Shown here: in pieces, positions 1 to 4,562 of the stretch
How the letters are laid out: each line of letters opens with the position of its first letter
Numbering within the stretch: the stretch's first letter is position 1
NCBI GenBank assembly: GCA_022567895.1
Contig: JADFGC010000057.1
Location: 1 to 7,205 of the forward strand
Direction of reading: 5' to 3'
DNA: 7,205 nt
Origin: DRGT01 sp022567895
Lineage (GTDB): Archaea > Thermoproteota > Nitrososphaeria > Nitrososphaerales > Nitrosopumilaceae
Translations under genes and position numbers: made by a program
The notes under the pieces: model-generated
Database searches by the model: none
Told to the model about the DNA's origin: nothing
Seen by the model: only the letters and a program-made list of their open reading frames with translations

Positions 1-2
1 AA

Positions 3-80
3 TCAAATGTGAAATCCTCAGAAATTTCTATCAACATAGAAGAAATTGGCAGCATTCAAAAAATTCAGCAAAATTGGTGA
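3..80 (+). CDS. Possible C-terminal end of an upstream gene (partial, uncertain)
   Basis: From the left edge, frame 3 is open for 25 codons and ends at TGA 78-80, giving a hydrophilic, Ser/Glu/Ile-rich tail that would fit the end of a protein entering from the left. It is too short to name. The opposite strand is also open at the edge: ATG codons at 55 and 37 read leftwards out of the window in one frame, so a minus-strand gene starting here is an alternative. No convincing TATA box supports that alternative. The stretch 81-150 shows nothing else I can assign. Confidence is low because only one strand can be right and both readings are short. Confidence 0.22.
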   Translation, partial: SNVKSSEISINIEEIGSIQKIQQNW

Positions 81-152
81 CCAAAAGGGACACAAACTTA
101 CTAAAATCCTAAGGAATAATCAGCCTCCATAATATCATCTCATTAAATCTGC

Positions 153-176
153 TAACAGTTCGTATCAAATGTTAAC
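153..176. repeat. 24-bp direct repeat, copy 1, with internal inverted repeat
   Basis: The 20 bp TAACAGTTCGTATCAAATGT (153-172) recur exactly at 635-654. After one mismatch, AAC matches again, making 23 of 24 bp identical. Each copy carries imperfect inverted arms of the type GTTAACA...TGTTAAC separated by 12 nt; in this copy the left arm has one substitution. The copy begins 3 nt past the stop codon of the minus-strand 59-residue gene. The role is unknown; it could be a 3'-end or processing signal, a protein-binding site, or a dispersed repeat. Confidence 0.7.
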
Positions 177-179
177 GGA

Positions 180-359
180 CTATAGAAGATGTTTGTCTTC
201 TGGTAGGTATTTTTCAATAATGGTTTTAAGATATGACTTGTCTGGACCAAAGGGCTTTTTATCTTTCCTGAGATCATTTAAGATTCGCATTAAAATCTCC
301 TTATCGCCTCTGTCATTTTGTATTAGTACTATGATGGATTTTATGAGATCCTCACTCAT
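180..359 (-). CDS. Small conserved-looking protein, 59 aa, function unknown
   Basis: ATG at 359-357 to TAG at 182-180 encodes 59 residues. The protein starts MSEDLIKSIIVL and contains N-D-R-G-D-K-E (15-21), a helix around I-L-M-R-I-L-N-D-L (22-30), K-K-P-F (34-37), and D-K-S-Y-L-K-T-I-I (40-48). From memory, a G-D-x-x-x-L-x-x-I-L-x-x-L-x-x-x-K-P-[LF] then S-x-x-Y-L pattern is frequent in thaumarchaeal proteins, both alone and at the ends of membrane proteins. Its function is not known to me. There is no signal peptide, membrane segment or cysteine, so it is probably a soluble helical protein. A TATA-like element about 27 nt upstream (383-390) fits a leaderless transcript, and no ribosome binding site precedes the ATG. 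The opposite-strand open frame over the same bases has a poor, serine/arginine-rich composition and is its shadow. Confidence 0.75.
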   Translation of the reverse strand: MSEDLIKSIIVLIQNDRGDKEILMRILNDLRKDKKPFGPDKSYLKTIIEKYLPEDKHLL

Positions 360-382
360 AAGGTTGTAAAGGAAGTAACAAG

Positions 383-390
383 CTAAATTT
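383..390 (-). promoter_or_regulatory. TATA box for the 59-aa gene
   Basis: On the minus strand an AAATTTAG element is preceded by purine-rich GAAAAG, resembling an archaeal BRE/TATA pair. Its centre lies about 27 nt upstream of the ATG at 359, the spacing expected for a leaderless archaeal transcript. Assigned by eye. Confidence 0.45.
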
Positions 391-508
391 CTTTTCCACG
401 CCTTTCGAATCCGTTAAGACCCAGACCGTTTATGGTTTTATTTTGGACCAGATTCTAAAAAATTAAAATGAAAGTTGGGTTTTTATCTGTTTAAATCATT
501 ATTTCTGT

Positions 509-622
509 ATGATTTCTGCAATTTATCTCAAAGCGTGTCAATATTGCGGAAATATTTTTTCTGAAAATCCACCTAATAAGAGAAAATTTTGTCCAGAATG
601 TAAAGGCATACTTGTATCTTAA
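509..622 (+). CDS. Small zinc-ribbon-like protein, 37 aa
   Basis: ATG 509 to TAA 620-622 encodes 37 residues with two CxxC knuckles: C10-Q-Y-C13 and C28-P-E-C31, separated by 14 residues that are rich in Asn, Pro and Lys. Spacing and the following glycine (C-G after the first knuckle, C-K-G after the second) are typical of a single zinc ribbon. Such mini-proteins are common in archaea and may bind nucleic acid or protein; no specific role can be assigned. The gene is divergent from the 59-residue gene across a 149-bp intergenic region. No Shine-Dalgarno sequence is visible. The nearest AT-rich element about 25 nt upstream (around 478-487, T-rich) is a weak TATA box. The cysteine pattern and clean codon composition argue it is real despite its size. 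Confidence 0.7.
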   Translation: MISAIYLKACQYCGNIFSENPPNKRKFCPECKGILVS

Positions 623-634
623 AACATAATTGGT

Positions 635-658
635 TAACAGTTCGTATCAAATGTCAAC
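635..658. repeat. 24-bp direct repeat, copy 2
   Basis: This is the second copy of the sequence at 153-176, in the same orientation on the plus strand, with a single mismatch at 655. The flanking G at 633 extends the left arm to GTTAACA (633-639), matched by TGTCAAC (652-658) with one mismatch. It starts 12 nt past the stop codon of the 37-residue zinc-ribbon gene. A further inverted pair, ACAGTTC (637-643) and GAACTGT (668-674), overlaps it. Confidence 0.7.
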
Positions 659-688
659 AGAATTACTGAACTGTCGATTAATCATAAG

Positions 689-713
689 TGGATAATCATA
701 GTAAGATTATCCA
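689..713. other. Perfect 9-bp inverted repeat (hairpin)
   Basis: TGGATAATC (689-697) and GATTATCCA (705-713) are perfect reverse complements around a 7-nt loop. The element lies between the zinc-ribbon gene (ends 622) and the 3' end of tRNA-Lys (754). It is not followed by a long T-run on either strand, so a simple terminator is not obvious. It could be an operator, a convergent termination or processing structure, or chance in AT-rich DNA. Confidence 0.5.
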
Positions 714-753
714 GAAAAGGTTTGAACTATTAAGATTGATCGCGAAATAAGAG

Positions 754-827
754 CGGGTCTGGTGGGATTCGGACCCACGACAACCGGCTTAAAAGGCCGG
801 TGCGCTACCTGGCTGCGCCACAGACCC
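754..827 (-). tRNA. tRNA-Lys (anticodon UUU)
   Basis: On the minus strand the 74 nt fold into a full cloverleaf. The acceptor stem GGGTCTG/CAGACCC is perfect. The D-stem is GCGC/GCGC with the loop AGCCAGGTA. The anticodon stem CCGGC/GCCGG encloses CTTTTAA, so the anticodon is TTT and decodes AAA/AAG lysine. The T-stem GTGGG/CCCAC encloses TCCGAAT. The discriminator base is G and the 3' CCA is not encoded, so it must be added enzymatically. No intron interrupts the anticodon loop. It is transcribed divergently from tRNA-Asp, and a TATA element at 847-855 sits at the right distance upstream. Confidence 0.96.
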
Positions 828-846
828 CCACAAAACTCCTCGATGT

Positions 847-855
847 GTATAATTT
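847..855 (-). promoter_or_regulatory. TATA box for tRNA-Lys
   Basis: Minus-strand AAATTATAC is centred about 24 nt upstream of the mature tRNA-Lys 5' end at 827. This matches the usual archaeal TATA-to-start distance, so the primary transcript would start at or within a few bases of the mature end. Confidence 0.5.
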
Positions 856-888
856 AGTCTTTTACAAGTTTTTTCAATTCTAAGAAAG

Positions 889-896
889 CTTTAAAC
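889..896 (+). promoter_or_regulatory. BRE/TATA element for tRNA-Asp
   Basis: CTTTAAAC, preceded by purine-rich GAAAG at 884-888 (BRE-like), is centred about 30 nt upstream of the tRNA-Asp 5' end at 923. With the tRNA-Lys element it forms a short divergent promoter region between the two tRNAs. Confidence 0.45.
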
Positions 897-922
897 TTGC
901 AAAATTTTTTTTGAAGACTTGT

Positions 923-1000
923 GCCCATGTAGTATAGCCTGGTCTAGAATTCGGCCCTGTCACGGCTGAGACGCGTGTTCAAATCCCGCCGTGGGCGCCA
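923..1000 (+). tRNA. tRNA-Asp (anticodon GUC), CCA encoded
   Basis: The acceptor stem GCCCATG (923-929) pairs with CGTGGGC (990-996), with one T-G wobble. The discriminator is G997 and CCA is encoded at 998-1000. The anticodon stem CGGCC/GGCTG encloses CTGTCAC, giving anticodon GTC for aspartate. The D-loop with GG and the T-loop TTCAAAT match archaeal tRNA-Asp. Two weak points are visible: the D-stem GTAT/GAAT has an A-A opposition, and the T-stem GCGTG/CCCGC has a T-C mismatch. Archaeal tRNA-Asp D-stems are often irregular, but the T-stem mismatch is less expected. The last base of CCA directly adjoins the stop codon of the convergent phosphatase gene, so its terminator must lie inside that gene, perhaps at the T-rich stretch 1001-1008. 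Confidence 0.93.
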
Positions 1001-1798
1001 TTATTTTACTTGAGACATGATGTCATGTAAGATTTCTTGATTTGCAGCTGCAATGAATGACAATCTTGTTTGATAACTAAGATCAGAATCAAGTGGATTT
1101 AGTTTTGCATCTAACACTAAACCACCTGCTTCTTTAATCAAAAAATATCCTGCGGCAATGTCTATAATTCTAATTTTGTCTCGGAAATCAATGAAAACAT
1201 CTATCAATCCTTGTGCAAAAAATGCCATTTCAAGTGCGTTTGCTCCAAAATGTCTGGTATGATTACGTCGTTCGAAAACTGGTTGAAGTTTTTTCATTAC
1301 TTCTTCCGATGCACCAGAAGTGTTTATCCCAACTATTCTATATACTGGTTTTTTATCATGAACATGAATTCTAGTTTCATTTAGATAGGATCCTTGTCCT
1401 TCAGTTGCCCAATACAAATCTCCATTTGATAGATTGGTTACCACAGCGTCTGTGATTGAGCTAAGTTTCTCTTCAGTTGCAAAGGCTAACGAACAACAAA
1501 AAAATGGAATGCCTCTAACTGCGTTTGCAGAACCATCTATTGCGTCCATTATTAGAAATCCTTTTGGATTGCTTGATAATTCTACTCTACCACATTCTTC
1601 ACCAAGAACAACGCATTCAAAATTAATTTTTTTTAGATAATCTAATACAGTTTTTTCTGCAACAATATCGATCTTTCTTGAAATATCTCCACCAGCTCCT
1701 CTTCCAAAATCGCCTGCAGCATCTTCAGTTCCTGCTAAGTTTTTTACGTTATCGTATACTTGCTTTGAAACTTCTTTTAAGACTTCGATTACTTGCAT
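1001..1798 (-). CDS. Inositol monophosphatase / archaeal fructose-1,6-bisphosphatase family protein
   Basis: A 265-residue cytoplasmic protein of the Mg2+-dependent, lithium-sensitive phosphatase superfamily, hydrolysing sugar or inositol phosphates. Visible metal-site motifs are G-E-E-C-G at 66-70, D-A-I-D-G-S at 85-90 (the DPIDGT-type signature), and D213 in R-I-I-D-I-A-A-G, followed by K-E-A-G-G at 222-226. Length matches the archaeal IMPase/FBPase class IV group. Which substrate it prefers cannot be read from sequence. In thaumarchaea the bifunctional FBP aldolase/phosphatase usually serves gluconeogenesis, so an inositol-phosphate or general phosphatase role is plausible. The ATG at 1798 is chosen because the conserved helical N terminus begins there and a TATA element (1821-1830) lies 27 nt upstream. 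A longer frame to 1927 would run through both promoters into the divergent gene. The stop codon abuts tRNA-Asp. Confidence 0.92.
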   Translation of the reverse strand: MQVIEVLKEVSKQVYDNVKNLAGTEDAAGDFGRGAGGDISRKIDIVAEKTVLDYLKKINFECVVLGEECGRVELSSNPKGFLIMDAIDGSANAVRGIPFFCCSLAFATEEKLSSITDAVVTNLSNGDLYWATEGQGSYLNETRIHVHDKKPVYRIVGINTSGASEEVMKKLQPVFERRNHTRHFGANALEMAFFAQGLIDVFIDFRDKIRIIDIAAGYFLIKEAGGLVLDAKLNPLDSDLSYQTRLSFIAAANQEILHDIMSQVK

Positions 1799-1820
1799 AC
1801 GATGAATTCGATTTTGTCGT

Positions 1821-1830
1821 AATTTAAGTG
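1821..1830 (-). promoter_or_regulatory. TATA box for the phosphatase gene
   Basis: Minus-strand CACTTAAATT is centred about 27 nt upstream of the ATG at 1798, consistent with leaderless transcription. It shares a 77-bp divergent intergenic region with the promoter of the rfcL operon. Confidence 0.5.
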
Positions 1831-1840
1831 AAATAGAATT

Positions 1841-1853
1841 GAAAGCATAAATA
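1841..1853 (+). promoter_or_regulatory. BRE/TATA promoter of the rfcL operon
   Basis: GAAAG (1841-1845, BRE-like) is followed by CATAAATA (1846-1853). The TATA centre lies about 26 nt before the GTG at 1876, which supports that GTG as a leaderless start rather than the ATG at 1918. Confidence 0.55.
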
Positions 1854-1875
1854 ACTATGATCAAACTGTGGCAAT

Positions 1876-2991
1876 GTGAGTGGAAAAGACGAGTCAGTTG
1901 TAAGCAAAGAAGCACTGATGAGTACAAAACCGGGAAAGCAAATAATCAAACAAGGATTATTCAAATCTAAAGGCTACAAGTTATTCAAGAAATACAAAGA
2001 AGAAACAGAAATTGAATTTCCAAACTTTGCTAAACGATTTACAGTGGATTTACTTGAAGAAATTAAAGCCGACTCTACTCCAAATTCTACACAAAACGCA
2101 TTTGCAGAAGAGGTTGGCTCGACTGAAATAATTCTAAAAGCTTCTGAAATAGACCCAATCAAATCCAAACTAGAGCATCTTGATGTTCTGCAAGACCGTG
2201 TTTTGAGAATTTTAAACTCTAATTTTGTAAAAATGACATTTCCCGTCCTTAATGCACTGTATGATGCTGCAGCAGAATACTATGGAAATCGTGATGAGCA
2301 GATGAGAATGGACCTTGTTGATGGCCACATCATTGCCATTGATCTAAGTGAGCCAATGGATAGAATTGTGGATAAGGATGAGGATTTGGATTATCTGGAT
2401 GATTACAAGCTGATGAACCCATACATTCTCAAAATTGCAAGAGACAAGATTGCTAGAGGTGGAGAGGAGGTTCTCAAAAACTTTGAAGAGGGATTCAAAG
2501 ATGCCCGAGTTGGCCAGTACATTGACATGAAACTAAAACAAAAACCGACTAGTATCACTGAAGAGGAGATGAATCAGTGTTACAAAAAATATCGATCAGT
2601 TATGGGCACAGCTGGACGAAACATGGCACTTGGAAAAAATCCATTGGGTGAAATTTTCTATCTTGGTATGGCACGAGCTGCTGAAGGAGTTGGTTGTGGA
2701 AATGAAATTGAAGATTCTATCAAAAATGGTTATCTAAAAATTCCATCATGGCCTCTTTACTATTCTTTGTTGGCAAACGATGTGAAAAAAGGATTAGAAT
2801 TAACACTGGAAAAAGCAAACTTGTATCTTAAAAATGCAAGACTTGCAATTGAATTGTTGCCAGAAGACTTTTCATATCGTGAATTCTTAGATTTTCTATT
2901 CTTAACAGTTGAGCATTACAATCAGTACTGGTATAATCAACTTGCAAAGGCAAACATGTGGGACAAGTTCACTGAAAATCTTCCAAAGTGA
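1876..2991 (+). CDS. Uncharacterised 371-aa protein, first gene of rfcL operon
   Basis: I do not recognise this protein. It is soluble in appearance, with no signal peptide or hydrophobic membrane segment. Residues 1-45 are basic (many Lys, F-K-S-K-G-Y-K around 29-35). Residues 50-115 are acidic and probably helical. An acidic segment V-D-K-D-E-D-L-D-Y-L-D-D lies at 165-176. The best conserved-looking core is 235-300: K-K-Y-R-S-V-M-G-T-A-G-R-N-M-A, then N-P-L-G-E-I-F-Y-L-G-M-A-R-A-A-E, then I-P-S-W-P-L-Y-Y. The C-terminal third is helical and aromatic (Y-W-Y-N-Q at 351-355). No nucleotide-binding or catalytic motif is evident. GTG 1876 is preferred because of the TATA spacing; ATG 1918 would give 357 residues. 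It ends 6 nt before rfcL, so co-transcription is near certain, and a role linked to DNA replication or repair is an inference from context only. Confidence 0.88.
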   Translation: MSGKDESVVSKEALMSTKPGKQIIKQGLFKSKGYKLFKKYKEETEIEFPNFAKRFTVDLLEEIKADSTPNSTQNAFAEEVGSTEIILKASEIDPIKSKLEHLDVLQDRVLRILNSNFVKMTFPVLNALYDAAAEYYGNRDEQMRMDLVDGHIIAIDLSEPMDRIVDKDEDLDYLDDYKLMNPYILKIARDKIARGGEEVLKNFEEGFKDARVGQYIDMKLKQKPTSITEEEMNQCYKKYRSVMGTAGRNMALGKNPLGEIFYLGMARAAEGVGCGNEIEDSIKNGYLKIPSWPLYYSLLANDVKKGLELTLEKANLYLKNARLAIELLPEDFSYREFLDFLFLTVEHYNQYWYNQLAKANMWDKFTENLPK

Positions 2992-2993
2992 TG
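2988..2993 (+). promoter_or_regulatory. Shine-Dalgarno-like site for rfcL
   Basis: GTGATG overlaps the stop codon of the upstream gene and resembles the archaeal GGTGAT core. It lies 4 nt before ATG 2998 and 7 nt before the adjacent ATG 3001. The second ATG has the more usual spacing, so the true start may be 3001 (one residue shorter). Confidence 0.4.
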
Positions 2994-2997
2994 TACT

Positions 2998-4155
2998 ATG
3001 ATGTGGTCTGATAAACATCGACCTCAAAGCATTTCTGACATGATTGGAAATGAAGAGGCACGAACTGTCCTTGTTGAATGGTTTACAAAGTGGAAAAAAG
3101 GAACAAAACCAATTTTGCTTGTTGGTCCACCTGGAATTGGGAAGACTACGATTGCAAATCTATCTGGAAAACAGTTTGGTTATGACATGATTAGTCTTAA
3201 TGCAAGCGATGTTAGAAGTAAATCAAGAATTTTTGAAGTTTTGAATCCAGTTCTTGGAAACATTAGTGTTCTTGGTAGTCCAATGATCTTTGTTGATGAG
3301 GTTGATGGAATTCATGGAAGAGCAGACTTTGGTGGAGCAGAAGCCTTGATTAAAATTCTAAAAGAGCCAACTGTTCCAATTGTTCTTGCAGCAAACTCTG
3401 ATACATCAACTAAAATGAAAAACATCAAAAAAGCAACAAAAACTATCTACTTTAGACCACTTCCACCTAGGCTTTTGCGATTACACCTTGAAAATATTCT
3501 AAAAATGGAAGGCGAAAAGCTCAGCCCAGGCTTATTAATCAAAATTATTGCTGACTCTAGAGGTGATATCCGCTCTATGATTAATTCTGCTCAAGCACTT
3601 GTTGGCGGATTTAATCCACAAACTGAAAAGTCATTTGAAATACTTGATGTAGAATCTGGTGTTAATGCATTCTTTAAGGCAAATTCACTTGATGAAGCAC
3701 GTAGCGTAATCTATTCAATGGCAATTGATCCTCGCGAAAAAATTAACGCATTCTATTCTAGTATCATCACAAGTAATCTTTCACAACAGGACATGGCAAA
3801 AATGCTTGAGGTAATCTCAAAAGCTGATATGCTTTATGGAAAAATTTTCAAAACTCAGGAATGGCGATTGTTGCGATACCTTGATTCAATCTTGTTAGGA
3901 TTATACAAAAAAGGAACATCTGTTCGATATTCACAGTATAATCTTTCATGGCCAATTTTGAATAGACTTCGCTGGGATGGAAGAAGCATCAAAGCACTTG
4001 CAAAAGTTATGGCAAAAAAATTTCATATCTCCACAAGTACATTTGCTACCTTTTATTTTCCATACATTTTGTTTATGATAAAAAACAAAAAACTAGAACT
4101 TGAAGTTGAGGAGAGCTTTGGCGATATCATAGAAAAGGAGATTGAAAGACTATGA
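2998..4155 (+). CDS. rfcL: Replication factor C large subunit (clamp loader)
   Basis: AAA+ ATPase subunit of the RFC complex, which with four small subunits opens and loads the PCNA sliding clamp onto primed DNA. The start M-M-W-S-D-K-H-R-P is the family's W-x-x-K-x-R-P box. Walker A is G-P-P-G-I-G-K-T-T at 43-51. Walker B is F-V-D-E-V-D at 98-103. Sensor 1 is A-A-N-S around 131-134. Sensor 2 is R-G-D-I-R at 188-192, with a helical C-terminal collar domain beyond about 220. The acidic D-E-V-D box and the missing small-subunit S-R-C arginine-finger motif indicate the large subunit. At 385 residues it is at the short end for archaeal RfcL. The C terminus (after about 365) is acidic and shows no obvious Q-x-x-[LI]-x-x-F-F PCNA-binding box. 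The gene sits 6 nt after the 371-residue gene and overlaps the next gene by 4 nt. Confidence 0.95.
   Translation: MMWSDKHRPQSISDMIGNEEARTVLVEWFTKWKKGTKPILLVGPPGIGKTTIANLSGKQFGYDMISLNASDVRSKSRIFEVLNPVLGNISVLGSPMIFVDEVDGIHGRADFGGAEALIKILKEPTVPIVLAANSDTSTKMKNIKKATKTIYFRPLPPRLLRLHLENILKMEGEKLSPGLLIKIIADSRGDIRSMINSAQALVGGFNPQTEKSFEILDVESGVNAFFKANSLDEARSVIYSMAIDPREKINAFYSSIITSNLSQQDMAKMLEVISKADMLYGKIFKTQEWRLLRYLDSILLGLYKKGTSVRYSQYNLSWPILNRLRWDGRSIKALAKVMAKKFHISTSTFATFYFPYILFMIKNKKLELEVEESFGDIIEKEIERL
4135..4140 (+). promoter_or_regulatory. Shine-Dalgarno site for the Cys-rich gene
   Basis: AAGGAG lies inside the 3' end of rfcL, 11 nt before the overlapping ATG at 4152. It is slightly distant but is the only purine-rich site present, and fits translational coupling. 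Confidence 0.35.
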
Positions 4156-4466
4156 GCTGGCGAAAAATTACAATGAAGTTTCCAGGAAAATGCATTGTAT
4201 GTGATGAAAAAATTGAGAAAGGCGAGCTAGGACTTTGGGCAAAAGACGTTGGTGTAAAGCATGAAAAATGTGCTGAAGTCAAGGAGCTTACTTGTGGTGT
4301 ATGTGGTGGTCCTGCAGGATGTCAGCAATGTGAATTTCGTGAAAGCTGTGATTTGGAAGTAGTTTCACAGCTATGCATCTGCAAAAAATGTGAATCAAAA
4401 CCAGATTCGTTAAATTTGTATCAAAAATCAGTAATGAAAAAATTTCGCTTGCTTAACATATCTTAG
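4152..4466 (+). CDS. Cysteine-rich, probably zinc-binding protein, 104 aa
   Basis: Contains 11 cysteines in 104 residues. An N-terminal knuckle C14-I-V-C17 is paired with H37-E-K-C40, a C2HC pattern with a 19-residue spacer. It is followed by C48-G-V-C51, C57-Q-Q-C60, C66, and C75-I-C77-K-K-C80. This could bind two or three zinc ions; an iron-sulfur cluster is possible but has no direct support. The last 24 residues are basic and lack cysteine. There is no signal peptide, so it is intracellular. Its ATG overlaps the rfcL TGA (ATGA, 4152-4155), so translation is probably coupled to that of the clamp-loader subunit. I do not recognise a named family. A DNA- or protein-binding accessory role near the replication machinery is an inference from context. 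An internal ATG at residue 8 is a possible alternative start. Confidence 0.85.
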   Translation: MSWRKITMKFPGKCIVCDEKIEKGELGLWAKDVGVKHEKCAEVKELTCGVCGGPAGCQQCEFRESCDLEVVSQLCICKKCESKPDSLNLYQKSVMKKFRLLNIS

Positions 4467-4505
4467 AGTAGGATCAAATCTCTCTTTAATTATTACAGAT
4501 AAGCA

Positions 4506-4517
4506 TTTCGTACGAAA
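4506..4517. promoter_or_regulatory. 12-bp perfect palindrome upstream of a secreted-protein gene
   Basis: TTTCGTACGAAA is self-complementary and lies about 10 nt upstream of the TATA element at 4528-4537, a position suitable for a dimeric regulator. Perfect 12-bp palindromes are expected once or twice by chance in a window this size, so the operator assignment is tentative. Confidence 0.3.
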
Positions 4518-4527
4518 GATTCGGATC

Positions 4528-4537
4528 TATATTTAAA
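4528..4537 (+). promoter_or_regulatory. TATA box for the 326-aa secreted protein
   Basis: TATATTTAAA is the strongest TATA box in the window. Its centre lies about 30 nt before ATG 4563, predicting a very short leader or none. It starts a new transcription unit after the rfcL operon, which ends at 4466. Confidence 0.6.
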
Positions 4538-4562
4538 ATCAATACTAAACTAGTTGGTGGGT

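Noticed and set aside
1..55. Minus-strand gene starting at ATG 55 or 37 and leaving the window
   Set aside because: Open to the edge but only 12-18 residues are visible and no TATA box is properly placed. Kept only as an alternative to the plus-strand tail.
169..369. Plus-strand 66-residue open frame
   Set aside because: It is antisense to the 59-residue minus-strand gene, which has a much better helical, charged composition and a promoter. The plus-strand translation is Ser/Arg/Phe-rich noise.
153..658. CRISPR-like repeat array
   Set aside because: Only two copies, 482 bp apart, with genes between them; there is no regular spacer structure and no cas gene.
620..830. Integration (att) site at the 3' end of tRNA-Lys
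   Set aside because: No second copy of the tRNA-Lys 3' sequence and no integrase are seen. The nearby 24-bp repeat is unrelated to the tRNA sequence.
1799..1927. N-terminal 43-residue extension of the phosphatase gene to an upstream ATG
   Set aside because: It would cross both TATA boxes of the divergent intergenic region and overlap the start of the rfcL operon. Its translation is unlike the family, and ATG 1798 has a well-spaced TATA box.
1434..2168. Open frames antisense to the phosphatase gene and the 371-aa gene
   Set aside because: They are short, lie entirely inside well-supported genes, and have no promoter or family features.
4554..4562. TTG or GTG start for the 326-aa secreted protein
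   Set aside because: They would add only two or three residues (V-G) before a typical M-K signal peptide. ATG 4563 is simpler, although the TATA spacing does not exclude GTG 4557.
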